Shown one piece after another: positions 36,539 to 46,370 of a stretch of 64,000 nt of DNA. Within the stretch, counting starts at the first letter, position 1. Each line of letters opens with the position of its first letter. The notes under the pieces were generated by a model. It did not search any database, was not told where the DNA came from, and saw nothing but the letters and a program-made list of their open reading frames with translations. Origin of the DNA: Alteromonas sp. LOR. GTDB lineage: Bacteria > Pseudomonadota > Gammaproteobacteria > Enterobacterales > Alteromonadaceae. The position numbers were made by a program, and so were the translations under genes. The stretch covers positions 248,628 to 312,627 of the forward strand of contig NZ_JQFW01000057.1 in assembly GCF_000753865.1 (NCBI RefSeq), read 5' to 3'.

Positions 36539-37219
36539 ATGCAAAGTCTTAACGTTACTCACCTTACCAATGTTAACCCCCTTCCTGTTTTTGATGAGGC
36601 CCTTTTCGAGTCAATCGTCAACGACCTAGTGACGCAAGGGTTTAGTGTTCAGCACTCTGCGCTGCCTAGTTTTATTACTGAGGCATTGCTGTCTTGTCAG
36701 CGCGCTATGGCAGACAGTGAATATCAAAAAGCCGGCATTGGTAGAGCATCAAGTTTTCAGCATGTGGATGCTATACGCACAGACGATATTAGCTGGATTA
36801 CCGGCAGTACGGTTGAGGGGGAAATTTGGCTATCGTGGTGTGATGCACTGAAAACCTATATTAATAAAACCCTGTTTATGGGGCTGTTTTCATTTGAGAG
36901 TCACTTTGCTTGTTACGATGTAGGAGCTTATTACAAACGCCACGTAGACGCCTTTAAAGGGCAAAGTAACAGGGCGCTATCACTGGTAGCATATCTCAAT
37001 GAACAATGGCTAGAAAGCGATGGCGGCGAACTCGTTTTGTACACAAGTGAAGACGATGCTACGGGTTTTACGGTGAGGCCGGAAAAGGGGACGTTTGTGA
37101 TTTTTTTAAGCGAACAATTTCCCCATGAAGTCTTAACGTCAAAACGTCAGCGTCATTCAGTGGCGGGGTGGTTTAGAGTAAATGGTAGTATTAATGGTCA
37201 AATAGACCCACCAAGATAA
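36539..37219 (+). CDS. 2-oxoglutarate/Fe(II) oxygenase, prolyl-4-hydroxylase type
   Basis: 226 residues. The double-stranded beta-helix ends in a complete iron site: HVD in YYKRHVDAFKG, the distal His in FPHEVLTSKRQRHS, and the 2OG-binding Arg in RHSVAGWFRVNG. SLVAYLNEQW and DGGELVLYTSED are typical of the P4Hc subgroup. The N-terminal 80 residues are less conserved. Possibly hydroxylates a protein or small metabolite; no partner gene is visible. The start is close to AT-rich DNA with a weak ribosome site. Confidence 0.9.
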   Translation: MQSLNVTHLTNVNPLPVFDEALFESIVNDLVTQGFSVQHSALPSFITEALLSCQRAMADSEYQKAGIGRASSFQHVDAIRTDDISWITGSTVEGEIWLSWCDALKTYINKTLFMGLFSFESHFACYDVGAYYKRHVDAFKGQSNRALSLVAYLNEQWLESDGGELVLYTSEDDATGFTVRPEKGTFVIFLSEQFPHEVLTSKRQRHSVAGWFRVNGSINGQIDPPR

Positions 37220-37388
37220 CCATGACTAGCGCAATATGGGAGGTAAGTGCTAATATCAAAACAGATGCAATAGTATGCATACTAGCCCACAGCGTTGTTT
37301 TTCATTACTGTAAGTCTTTTACACAAGTAGATGCGCTTACAATCAACGTTGTGTTACTTAAGGAAAAGACGTAAGAAGTGGTTGTTAA

Positions 37389-39143
37389 ATGTTGGAAAAA
37401 ATCCCTGATCCCGTACCAAGAGAAGACCTTCATGTATTGGTTATTGATAATCAAGGATTAGTGCACGATGTAGTGGCCTCAGCACTGCACGAAGTTGGGA
37501 TAAAGCATGTAAGTAGCGCATTTAATGCCTTTCATGCGAAGCGCTTATGCGAAACCAGACAGTTTGATTTTGTTTTACTTGCCTTTAATGTCAGTCACGA
37601 TAAGGATGGCTTTCACTTATTTGAAGAGTTGAAACATCTTAATTATATCAACGATACCACCACGGTTATTTTCTTAAGCGCTGAAACGTCCACAGAGCTG
37701 GTAAACTGCATTGTTGAATTGCAGCCCCATGATTTTTGGGTAAAGCCATTACAGCGGACGAAAATAGTTTCTCGTCTTCAGTATCTTCTTCATATTCGAT
37801 ACAAACTTCATAAAATGCTGCACTGCATGCAAAATGGCGATTATTCCACGGCCATGTATTACGCAGAGCGACAATTAAAAGACAGTTCGTTAATAGAATA
37901 TCACCCGAGAATAAAGCGCTTAATTGGCGATTGTCTGCTTCAATTGCGAGACTTTGAAACCGCTGAGAATTATTTTCGAGAGCTGCTGCAAAGTATGGAT
38001 CACGCCTGGGTACACATTGGGCTCACCCGCTCTCTGCTTCGCCAAGACGAGCTGGAAGAGGCTCAGTTAATTGTAGATGATTTGCTTCAGCGGCCTGACA
38101 CCCGCTTTCTTACGTTCGATTTATTGGCCCAGTATTTTATTGAAAAAGAGCAGTTTGATATTGCCTACGAACAAATGAAAGAGGCGAGTCGGCTTGCACC
38201 GAGAAACATCGAACGAAATAAACGCTTATGGGATTTAGCACGGTTAAATCACGACAAGATTGGCCAGCTATCTGCTGTACAAAATATGGCGAAATTTGCT
38301 AAAAACTCTATTCATGACTCACCTCAGCTTTCTTTGAATGTAATACGCTCTACCATCGATTTAGCCACTAGCCTAGGCGGCACTGATGCTGAAAAGTATA
38401 TTCAACGTGCGCAACACGACCTTGATAATGTCGCGCAGCAAAAAGGGGTACGCACTGATCTGGGCGAGCAAGTGAACGTTATTAAAGCCAGAGTGCTGTG
38501 TTTAAAAGATGACAAGAAAGGCGCTGAGCAAGTGATGAAGCAAAGTTCAGCGAATACGGATGGTCTGTCTATGGAAGACAGTCTAGATAAGATGAAAGCC
38601 TTTCACGAGCTGGGTATGCGCGAGCACTGCATTAGTATTTTGGAAAAACTTCGAAAGCAAATTGAGGGCGATACGTTTTCGTCGCAAGTGGTAGATGAAT
38701 ATCTCAAGCAAGAGTCTATAGAACGAAACGAAATTCAATTTACGCCTAAAGAGCTCAAGCACATGGCGACGGTGAACTACAAAGAAAATCGCCTTGGTCC
38801 TGCTTACAACAACCTTCGACAGGCGCTAACAATTTCTCCTACCGACAAGCAAGTGGCCTTAAGCTTACTTAAGATTATTACTAATATCCACGTGGGCGAA
38901 GACTTAACTGAAGATCAAATTGCGTCAGCTAAGGCGGCTGCAAAAGTATTGGTAGAGGGCAAGCTGTCTCCTACTCAAGCTGAAAAGCGAGATATGTACA
39001 TTCAGCGCTTGGGACTTGAAATTGATGATGTGCACGCGTCAGACTTTATTGGCGTTCTGTCACAAGAAGTCAGTGCATTAGACTCCAGCTCTTTACAAAG
39101 TAGAGATAAGGACGGCGCTCAGGAACGTGAAGCATCTCAATAG
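37389..39143 (+). CDS. TPR protein with a degenerate response-regulator receiver domain
   Basis: 584 residues. Residues 14-130 are a CheY-like receiver: D20 in VLVIDNQG, S96 in IFLSAET and K119 in DFWVKPL are kept, but the phospho-acceptor position is Ala (A65 in FDFVLLAFNVSHDKDG). From about 145 the chain is TPR-like (DYSTAMYYAERQL, RDFETAENYFRELLQ, EEAQLIVDDLL, FDIAYEQMKEAS, LGPAYNNLRQAL). No output DNA-binding or enzyme domain is seen, so it is likely a scaffold. The acceptor loss means regulation by phosphorylation is unlikely. Monocistronic with a bidirectional terminator after it. Confidence 0.88.
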   Translation: MLEKIPDPVPREDLHVLVIDNQGLVHDVVASALHEVGIKHVSSAFNAFHAKRLCETRQFDFVLLAFNVSHDKDGFHLFEELKHLNYINDTTTVIFLSAETSTELVNCIVELQPHDFWVKPLQRTKIVSRLQYLLHIRYKLHKMLHCMQNGDYSTAMYYAERQLKDSSLIEYHPRIKRLIGDCLLQLRDFETAENYFRELLQSMDHAWVHIGLTRSLLRQDELEEAQLIVDDLLQRPDTRFLTFDLLAQYFIEKEQFDIAYEQMKEASRLAPRNIERNKRLWDLARLNHDKIGQLSAVQNMAKFAKNSIHDSPQLSLNVIRSTIDLATSLGGTDAEKYIQRAQHDLDNVAQQKGVRTDLGEQVNVIKARVLCLKDDKKGAEQVMKQSSANTDGLSMEDSLDKMKAFHELGMREHCISILEKLRKQIEGDTFSSQVVDEYLKQESIERNEIQFTPKELKHMATVNYKENRLGPAYNNLRQALTISPTDKQVALSLLKIITNIHVGEDLTEDQIASAKAAAKVLVEGKLSPTQAEKRDMYIQRLGLEIDDVHASDFIGVLSQEVSALDSSSLQSRDKDGAQEREASQ

Positions 39144-39185
39144 AAAATTACCGTACGAATAAACATTATGTTTTTATAGCTAAAT

Positions 39186-39216
39186 AAAAAGAGGCAGCTA
39201 AACGCTGCCTCTTTTT
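39186..39216. terminator. Bidirectional terminator between convergent genes
   Basis: AAAAAGAGGCAGC and GCTGCCTCTTTTT around TAAAC. Confidence 0.93.
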
Positions 39217-39238
39217 GCTGTCGTGTTATTTTCGACGT

Positions 39239-41863
39239 TTAGCTAGCGCGTTTTTTTGCCGCGCTGTTTTTAGAAACAGCAGACCAACGGCGAAAGCCAA
39301 CCATTGCAGCAAGCAATGTCAGAATTCCTCCCATTGAGCCACCAGAACTATCTTCGTCCTCATTAGGTATCGGAAGCGCAGCTGGCTCGTCAGCGACTAA
39401 ATTGAAGGTAGCAATAAACGGGTCGTGGTCAGAGCTTCTAAACGGACCAATATCAGTAAACGCATAGCCTTCTTCATCTGGGTAGAATCGAAGTGCCTGG
39501 TTATATTGAAGTTGATACGCTTCAACAGAGTTGATGTTCCAATGTGTGCCATCAACGGCGTCTGCTAGCATGGCATCGCTTGCTAATACGTGGTCTAGGC
39601 TACCCACTTGCTCGGTACCAAAGAACCAGTAAGAAAAACCATCTTCATCAAAGGTTTCTGCAAGATTATGGTAACCATAGCTTGCGTCAACCTCGACAGC
39701 TTCACCCTCATCCATTCCAGTGTTTATCGCAGTTTTAATCGTGTATCCGCGGTCTTCTGGCGTGTAGTCGGTAAGCACTGCAACAGGGTCTTCTGCGCTG
39801 TAGGCATTTAAATCGCCCAGTATTATTTTGCGCTCAGGCAGTGTTTCATCATTTAGCGCATTACCTAGCGTAATAGCAGCAGATACACGAAGCGCGTTAC
39901 AGCTGCCCTGAATGGTATCAATATCAGATGGCGCTTCTGCAACATCTTCTGCACACTGAGAGCCCTTTGACTTAAAGTGATTGACTGCAACGGCAAAGGT
40001 TTCGCCGCTTTCAGTGTGCTCGAAGGTTTGCACCAGCGACGGACGCATTCTTGCTAGTCTATCTTCCGATACTTGTTGTTCAGGCATCGCCACTATTACC
40101 GCATCGCCTTGTGGCGTTACCACTGTGCCGCGATACAAAAGCCCAACGGTAATTGCGTCAGTGCCAATTTGCGAGTTATCAGCAGTACTGATAAACGCGT
40201 ATTGCTCTGCTTCGCCAAGCTGAGCATTAATAGCATTAAGTAAAGATTGAATGGCACTATCATCGCCAAAACCGTCATTCTCGATTTCCATTAGGCCGAC
40301 CACATCAGCATTTAAATCAACAATGGCTTCTACTATACGACCTTCTTGAAGTGCAAAAGCTGCTTCGCTTTCAGCGCCGCGATTATCGTCGTAGTCGAAG
40401 GTCAGTTCACCGTTTTCATCTTCATCACCATTGAAATAGTTCAGGACGTTAAAGGTAGCCACTGACAGATTGCCTTCGCTAACCACTGGGGTATCTTCAC
40501 GGGTAGAGGTAACCGCGATGACTTCGGTAGGGTTGATACGGTAAGTTCCAAAACTGAAATTCAGCGGGCCCGATGCAGACACAGTGTCGCCAATACGAAT
40601 GGTATTTGCGTAGCTAAAGTTGGGGAAGAAGCTGATAGCATCTGGGAATTGTGAACCGCTGTTATCTTCAATAGTTAATAGGCTAGCCTCGCTCTCTGTC
40701 TGTGCAGCAGCAAAGGCATCAGAAAGGGGAGGGGCAATATCGCTTGGCTGACGTTTAACACCATCACTCACCACAATTTCACCGAAACGCCAAAGCGAGT
40801 TGGTGCTGGTTACCGTGGCATCGGTGACGCTAACTAACATACCTTCAAAAGCTTCTAAATCTTCCTCGTAAGGCATTGAAATGCTTGTTGTAACCACATC
40901 ATCGCTCGCACCGCAATCTGCGGCTACAACGTCGCTATCCATCTCTATGGTTGTCATGCCGAAGTTTTCAGTCACGCTTCCGTATAAACGAATAACATTG
41001 CCAACTGTGATGTCCGTCTCGCCTTCGACAATAATCGCCTCAGATGTCGTTGCATCGCCATCACTATCAGCGTTTTCTTCTTGGATAAAGAAGCCGCCTT
41101 GTCGTGTGCCGGTAATAATGGCTTCAACAATATGACTATTTCCTGCCTCTTCAGAAGCAGCGTCAGAGCCTTGTATTGCGCTAATGAGTGTTGCGTCGTC
41201 GCCACAAACGCCTAGTGCAACTGGTGGCTCAACAGGTGGAGCTTCTACATCACCGCCGCCTTCTGTGGTAAAGGTACCTAAAGGAAATGGCGTAGATGCT
41301 TCTGCGTTAGTGTTGGCGCCGTCAAGGGCATCAACACCACTATATGCCCAATTTTCATCATTAAAAGTCCCAGCGTTTGCGGTTTGTCCATTGCTACGGT
41401 AGGCCCATCCATCTAGGTATTCCCAAGCAGTGCCGTTTCCATCAACGTTTATGTCGCCAAAGGTATCAATAACGTTGCCGTCTTTAAAAAGCTCGACTGC
41501 GTCATCACCGTTAATCCCCATTGCTGAACTATCAAAGTCTGGGGCCATGCCGAAAAAGCTAGTAAAACCGTCTATTTCTGACGCGATATACAGGTATGTT
41601 CCTGCTGAAGCGCTTTGAACTGGAAACGTAAATTCTTCACCATCGCTACCACCACCATTATTGGCACTTCCAATGCCATACTCGGATAGGTCAGCAACGT
41701 CATTTATCACATAAAGCTCAACGGCTTTTGGTACACCGCCCGATAAAGGGCCGTCAATCACACCGCTGATGACAATGTCGTTTGCCAATGCGACGTTAGT
41801 TGCTGCAGAAAGTGAGAGCGCAGATAGAATGCCTGCGCTAAGCAAAGATAGTGATGTTCTCAC
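39239..41863 (-). CDS. ExeM/NucH-type extracellular endonuclease with GlyGly-CTERM
   Basis: 874 residues. Signal peptide (ending near ATNVALA), then a lamin-tail domain (residues about 28-155: IVISGVIDGPLSGGVPKAVEL, GDINVDGNGTAWEYLDGWAY), an OB-like region (about 215-330), and an endonuclease/exonuclease/phosphatase domain (about 460-840: LSVATFNVLNYFNGD, GLMEIENDGFGDDSA, VNHFKSKG, ILGDLNAYSAEDP, SLDHVLAS, SSDHDPF). The C-terminus is a GlyGly-CTERM anchor (SSGGSMGGILTLLAAMVGFRRW), expected to be processed by a rhombosortase. Secreted or surface DNase, likely for using DNA as phosphate source or loosening biofilm. Confidence 0.93.
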   Translation of the reverse strand: MRTSLSLLSAGILSALSLSAATNVALANDIVISGVIDGPLSGGVPKAVELYVINDVADLSEYGIGSANNGGGSDGEEFTFPVQSASAGTYLYIASEIDGFTSFFGMAPDFDSSAMGINGDDAVELFKDGNVIDTFGDINVDGNGTAWEYLDGWAYRSNGQTANAGTFNDENWAYSGVDALDGANTNAEASTPFPLGTFTTEGGGDVEAPPVEPPVALGVCGDDATLISAIQGSDAASEEAGNSHIVEAIITGTRQGGFFIQEENADSDGDATTSEAIIVEGETDITVGNVIRLYGSVTENFGMTTIEMDSDVVAADCGASDDVVTTSISMPYEEDLEAFEGMLVSVTDATVTSTNSLWRFGEIVVSDGVKRQPSDIAPPLSDAFAAAQTESEASLLTIEDNSGSQFPDAISFFPNFSYANTIRIGDTVSASGPLNFSFGTYRINPTEVIAVTSTREDTPVVSEGNLSVATFNVLNYFNGDEDENGELTFDYDDNRGAESEAAFALQEGRIVEAIVDLNADVVGLMEIENDGFGDDSAIQSLLNAINAQLGEAEQYAFISTADNSQIGTDAITVGLLYRGTVVTPQGDAVIVAMPEQQVSEDRLARMRPSLVQTFEHTESGETFAVAVNHFKSKGSQCAEDVAEAPSDIDTIQGSCNALRVSAAITLGNALNDETLPERKIILGDLNAYSAEDPVAVLTDYTPEDRGYTIKTAINTGMDEGEAVEVDASYGYHNLAETFDEDGFSYWFFGTEQVGSLDHVLASDAMLADAVDGTHWNINSVEAYQLQYNQALRFYPDEEGYAFTDIGPFRSSDHDPFIATFNLVADEPAALPIPNEDEDSSGGSMGGILTLLAAMVGFRRWSAVSKNSAAKKRAS

Positions 41864-42252
41864 GTCATTTTCCCTTTTGTAGTAGTGTTTTTTTATTTTT
41901 TTATGCCCGTGGGGGCAAGCAACATTATTGTTGCTTACACTACCGTATAGGGATTTTTTAAGCGTAACTATGACTTAAGCTTATTCAAGCTGTTTTTTAA
42001 AATTCCAATTACAAACAGTGGCTTAGGTTGTATAGGTAAGTTTATTTATCACGTTGGCTACTGTTAAGGAACTCGGCGTTTGCGTTAAGTAACAGTACTG
42101 CGTTGTATTTAATAGCTAGAAACGTTGTGAAGCAATGCACTAGCGTAAGATACTCTCCTATCTATAAAACCCCACATCTTAAAAGCTCATACCCCAGAAG
42201 CTCATACCTTCACAAAAAGTGCATATCGAAGCGCACCCCTTACAAAAGCAAA
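41864..42252. other. Intergenic region without a gene
   Basis: Holds the ExeM-type gene promoter (AT-rich around 41880-42000) and a short direct repeat AGCTCATACC (42184-42193, 42200-42209). No gene or known RNA recognised. Confidence 0.5.
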
Positions 42253-43572
42253 TCATGACAAAGCCAGCTCCCCGCAAAAGTAAGCATAATCGTCGAGCAC
42301 TTTATTTGCATATTCGTTCGAGGCGGTAACCATTTGTTCACGTGCGTCTGGCAATAAATTACAAGCAGCGGTGGCAAATCGTGTACTGCGACGGTCTCCA
42401 CGGCAGTGAGCGAGTGCTAATGTATAGCCACAAAGCTCTGCAAAATAGTCAAAGCCACCTTGGGTCGCTTTTTTGCCCATGACAACATCTTCAGGTGAAA
42501 TGCCAACTTTAGCGTGATGGCGCGAACGGATGAGATAGTGCTTATTCTCGAAAATTGCCTCATCTAAGATCAGGTCTGGATTGCGCTGCATTCGTCGCTG
42601 GCTTCGCGCGGTTAAATGAGCAGGGTTCAACTGATTGACGGGGCAAAGGGATGCGAAGTGATGAAGAGGCGCGGCTTCACGCTGTTGCTTTACTTCTACA
42701 ATATGACAATGGGAAAAACTCACTGAGGTATGGGGTTTTTGGGGGCCGACTAAAAAATAGAAGCGGTCGAGGTTTACCGAGCCGGTTCCGGCATCCTCGC
42801 GGCGCACGATATCAACCACCGAGTCATCCATAAAAGGCGCAAAGGCGTTGTAGAGTTCAGAATATTGTTTGTCGGTTAGTGGAGTGAATTTTGGGCTATT
42901 CGCGTTAAATGATAAAATATCATTGTTAAAAACTACCGCCCGAGCAAGGGCACTTTTTGTTGTAAAAGCGCTGCCGTTAGCACTTCTCAATACTGCTTTA
43001 TCGTAAAGCTTGGCCAATTTTGTGGCTACTTTTTCAGGTCGCCAGTTAACCGCTTCGTTAATCACGCTTTCATCTTCGGTCACTCTGCGGCAGGTTTCGA
43101 TGTAAGCGCTTAAAAAAGTATGTTGTGCATTAATCACGTCGTTTTTGCTAATGACGGGTTTCGTTGCGTCAACGTCGTTATCCACATAGACCCCACTTAC
43201 AATACCTTCACAGTGTATTTGAGATAGAGCAAATGACGTGAGCAACCGGATTATGTCCCAGTGCGCTCTGCCAACGCAGGCATCGTCAAAATCATTGGGT
43301 GAAAAAATAACGGTATCACCGTGGGAGCCCTCTTCGGTAAGAAACCCAAAATTAGACAAGTGGCAATCGCCCACAATACTCGTTAGCGGTATGGCATTGA
43401 GGTTGTCTGGCAGGGATATGACCCCATTATACACGTCGGAGTAAAATAGCTGTGCAGTACCGCGGAAGAAAACAAAAGGGCTTGAAGCCATTTTTAGATG
43501 TTTTCCGATAGTCCTTGACGGTGTCGAACCATCAATTCTGGCAATGTTTTGGGCAAGTCGCGAGTTTCGCAT
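42253..43572 (-). CDS. DUF2252 family protein
   Basis: 439 residues matching DUF2252: FFRGTAQLFYSDV near the N-terminus, the kinase-like IVGDCHLSNFGFL, FSPNDFDDACVGRAHWDIIRL, DLILDEAIFENKHYLIRS and YTLALAHCRGD near the C-terminus. The HLxNFG and NDFDD blocks resemble the catalytic and metal sites of APH-type kinases, so a phosphotransferase fold is likely, but no reaction is established. No signal peptide. Transcribed alone. Confidence 0.9.
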   Translation of the reverse strand: MRNSRLAQNIARIDGSTPSRTIGKHLKMASSPFVFFRGTAQLFYSDVYNGVISLPDNLNAIPLTSIVGDCHLSNFGFLTEEGSHGDTVIFSPNDFDDACVGRAHWDIIRLLTSFALSQIHCEGIVSGVYVDNDVDATKPVISKNDVINAQHTFLSAYIETCRRVTEDESVINEAVNWRPEKVATKLAKLYDKAVLRSANGSAFTTKSALARAVVFNNDILSFNANSPKFTPLTDKQYSELYNAFAPFMDDSVVDIVRREDAGTGSVNLDRFYFLVGPQKPHTSVSFSHCHIVEVKQQREAAPLHHFASLCPVNQLNPAHLTARSQRRMQRNPDLILDEAIFENKHYLIRSRHHAKVGISPEDVVMGKKATQGGFDYFAELCGYTLALAHCRGDRRSTRFATAACNLLPDAREQMVTASNEYANKVLDDYAYFCGELALS

Positions 43573-43851
43573 TAGACTACTCCGGTGTTATATCGCGTTG
43601 TTTTTAATCATATTTGATAAGTTTTAATCGTTCGATTCAATAACTTGATTAGACGATTCACATTTACCAATTAGTGTTTTATAAATTAGCGCGCTATTCT
43701 TTGCATCAAGTTGAAGGGCACTTGAAGTTAGCGAAACAAAAATTGCAAAACCAAGTGGTCATAAAAAACGTAAAGATTACTCTCGTATGCTACTGGCTTA
43801 CGAATCTAATTTTAAAACATTCTTTCTTAAACCATAACGGAGAATTTAAAC

Positions 43852-44415
43852 ATGGCAATGATCAATACTGCTATTAAGCCTTTTAAAGCAACAGCATTTA
43901 AAGATGGCGAATTTATTGACGTAAGTAATGAAGATATCAAAGGCAAATGGTCAGTATTCGTATTTTACCCAGCTGACTTTACATTTGTATGCCCAACTGA
44001 GCTTGGTGACATCGCTGATAAGTACGAAGAGCTACAGTCTCGTGGCGTAGAAGTATTCTCAGTATCTACTGACACTCACTTCACTCACAAAGCATGGCAC
44101 GATTCTTCAGACACAATCAACAAGATCAAATTTGCAATGATTGGCGACCCAACGGGCGAAATCACACGCAACTTCGATTGCATGCGTGAAACAATGGGCC
44201 TAGCTGACCGTGCAACGTTTGTAGTAGACCCAGAAGGTATTGTACAAGCAATGGAAATCACGTCTGAAGGCATCGGCCGTGACGCAGACGACCTAGTACG
44301 TAAAATCAAAGCGGCTCAGTACGTAGCGAACAACCCAGGCGAAGTATGTCCAGCTAAATGGAAAGAAGGCGAAGCAACACTAGCACCTTCACTAGACCTA
44401 GTTGGTAAAATCTAA
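43852..44415 (+). CDS. ahpC: Alkyl hydroperoxide reductase peroxiredoxin subunit
   Basis: 187-residue typical 2-Cys peroxiredoxin. Peroxidatic Cys in [12 protein letters not shown], resolving Cys in [11 protein letters not shown]. Reduces hydrogen peroxide and organic hydroperoxides and is recycled by AhpF, encoded 140 bp downstream. ACGGAG precedes the ATG. A hairpin between the genes allows more ahpC than ahpF mRNA. An OxyR site is expected upstream but I could not find a convincing one. Confidence 0.98.
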   Translation: MAMINTAIKPFKATAFKDGEFIDVSNEDIKGKWSVFVFYPADFTFVCPTELGDIADKYEELQSRGVEVFSVSTDTHFTHKAWHDSSDTINKIKFAMIGDPTGEITRNFDCMRETMGLADRATFVVDPEGIVQAMEITSEGIGRDADDLVRKIKAAQYVANNPGEVCPAKWKEGEATLAPSLDLVGKI

Positions 44416-44436
44416 GCACTGACGCAACTAGTCGAT

Positions 44437-44472
44437 AGGGAGTGAATTCTCGCTCCCTCTATTCAATTTTTT
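44437..44472 (+). terminator. Attenuator/terminator between ahpC and ahpF
   Basis: AGGGAG(TGA) pairs with (TCG)CTCCCT around ATTC, followed after a few bases by a run of eight T. Confidence 0.7.
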
Positions 44473-44555
44473 TTAACTTTCCAGTTTCCGCTTATAAGTT
44501 GACCATCAAAAATGGTTGGCGGGGATCGGCATGTCGAAAATAAGGCAGGACAACC

Positions 44556-46169
44556 GTGTTAACTAAAGAAATTTTACAAGCATTGAAGGGTTATACCGAG
44601 ACAATGCAAAAAGACGTAACCTTTGTCGTACAGACCGGTGAACACAGCAAGCGTGAAGAGCTTGTTGGCTTTCTGTCCGACATTGCAGGTATAAGCGATA
44701 AACTTAGCGTTGAAGAACGCGACACAAACGGTGTACTTCGCAGCTCTGTAAGCTTTTTATTAGAAGCTGATGGCGAAGACACGGGGATCAGATTTTCAGG
44801 GATTCCGGGCGGTCATGAGTTTAACTCACTGATTCTAGCCATGCTGCATGCTTCAGGAACCGAATTAAAACTAGATGACAGCGTAGCGTCTATAGTAAAA
44901 GCAGTGAGCGAACCACTTAATTTCGAAGTGTTTATCAGCCTAAGCTGCCACAACTGCCCAGAAGTCGTTCAAGCGCTTAATCAGTTTGCGCTAATCAATC
45001 CGAACATTACGTCTGAGATGATAGACGGCGGTTTGTATCAGAACGTTATTGAAGAACGTGACATTCAGGGTGTACCAAGTGTTTACCTAAACGGCGAATT
45101 GTTTGCTAACGGTAAAGTAGATGCTGCTGTGCTTATTAATAAGCTGATTGAGCAGGATCCAAGTTTAAAAGACGCCAACAAAGGCGAGTCAATGCCGTTA
45201 CAAGACGTAACTGTTATTGGCGGTGGTCCAGCTGGTGTGGCATCTGCTATCTACAGCGCTCGTAAAGGCTTAAAGGTATCGGTTATCGCAGAAACATTTG
45301 GCGGCCAAGTTAAAGATACTATGGGCATTGAGAATTTAATTTCGGTGTCGAAAACCACAGGCCCAGAGCTTGTAGGCAACTTGATGGAACACGTGCGCGA
45401 CTATGACATTACTCTTAAAGAGCATGTGCGTGTTGATAACATCGAAAAAGGCAATATCAAAACGATTACGCTTTCTTCTGGCGAGCAAATTCGTACTCGT
45501 AGCCTTATTGTTGCTACCGGCGCTCGTTGGAGAGAACTAGGTGTGCCTGGTGAGAGAGAAAACGTAGGTAACGGCGTGGCATATTGCCCACACTGTGACG
45601 GTCCATTCTTTAAAGGTAAAGATGTTGCAGTCATTGGTGGCGGTAACTCAGGTATTGAGGCGGCCCTTGATTTAGCCGGTATTGTGAAATCGGTGACTGT
45701 TTTTGAATTCATGCCTGAATTAAAAGCAGACCAAGTACTGATTGATCAAGCAAACAAGCGTGACAACATTACCATTATCAAAAATGCGGCAACGCGTCAG
45801 ATTTTAGCTGAAAATGGCAAAGTAAATGCTATCGAGTACCAAGATCGCAGTACCAACGAAGTACACACGAAAGAATTAGTCGGTGTGTTTGTTCAAATTG
45901 GATTGGTACCGAATAGCCAATTTATGAAGGATACTGTTGAGCTTACTCAATATGGCGAAGTTGTTATTGACGGTAAATGTCATACTTCTGAGCCTGGCAT
46001 ATTCGCTGCCGGTGACGTGACAACAGTGCCTTATAAGCAAATCGTAATATCGATGGGCGAGGGTGCTAAAGCGTCGCTAGCTGCTTTTGAATACTTGCTA
46101 AGTCATGAAGTAGCTGACACTGAAGAAACTAGTGAAAAAAATAGCGAAAAAGAAACAGAAGCTGCCTAA
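44556..46169 (+). CDS. ahpF: Alkyl hydroperoxide reductase subunit F
   Basis: 537 residues (E. coli 521). N-terminal double thioredoxin fold with redox centre [10 protein letters not shown] near residue 130, FAD domain [20 protein letters not shown] from about 214, NAD domain [18 protein letters not shown], and the second redox centre [10 protein letters not shown]. The tail is longer and Glu-rich ([15 protein letters not shown]). Passes electrons from NADH to AhpC. The start is GTG at 44556 after AAGGCAGGA. Confidence 0.97.
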   Translation: MLTKEILQALKGYTETMQKDVTFVVQTGEHSKREELVGFLSDIAGISDKLSVEERDTNGVLRSSVSFLLEADGEDTGIRFSGIPGGHEFNSLILAMLHASGTELKLDDSVASIVKAVSEPLNFEVFISLSCHNCPEVVQALNQFALINPNITSEMIDGGLYQNVIEERDIQGVPSVYLNGELFANGKVDAAVLINKLIEQDPSLKDANKGESMPLQDVTVIGGGPAGVASAIYSARKGLKVSVIAETFGGQVKDTMGIENLISVSKTTGPELVGNLMEHVRDYDITLKEHVRVDNIEKGNIKTITLSSGEQIRTRSLIVATGARWRELGVPGERENVGNGVAYCPHCDGPFFKGKDVAVIGGGNSGIEAALDLAGIVKSVTVFEFMPELKADQVLIDQANKRDNITIIKNAATRQILAENGKVNAIEYQDRSTNEVHTKELVGVFVQIGLVPNSQFMKDTVELTQYGEVVIDGKCHTSEPGIFAAGDVTTVPYKQIVISMGEGAKASLAAFEYLLSHEVADTEETSEKNSEKETEAA

Positions 46170-46192
46170 TTAAACAGCGTCAGCAGATACCA

Positions 46193-46225
46193 AAAACCGG
46201 ATAAGTTTACTTATCCGGTTTTTTT
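46193..46225 (+). terminator. ahpF terminator
   Basis: AACCGGATAAG (46195-46205) with CTTATCCGGTT (46210-46220) and a T-run. Confidence 0.93.
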
Positions 46226-46293
46226 ATGGGCGCAGATTTTTATGGTGAGGTCACAATATATAACTAAAAGGAAGATAACCGTGTAATGCTATT

Positions 46294-46312
46294 GCAAATG
46301 AGAGTGATTATT
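46294..46312 (+). promoter_or_regulatory. Fur box upstream of the siderophore receptor
   Basis: GCAAATGAGAGTGATTATT matches the 19-bp Fur consensus at 13 positions and contains TGAGAxTGATTAT, common in real Fur sites; 59 bp before the start codon. Confidence 0.65.
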
Positions 46313-46370
46313 AATAACATCAAAGCGAATAGACTTTAGTATAAAAATAATCACCAGAGACGCACACATT

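Noticed and set aside
43573..43851. OxyR site upstream of ahpC
   Set aside because: Isolated CTAT/ATAG-like pieces are present but the four-part OxyR pattern with correct spacing is not.
43674..43877. 67-residue ORF before ahpC
   Set aside because: Runs into the ahpC start and ribosome site; no features of a real leader peptide.
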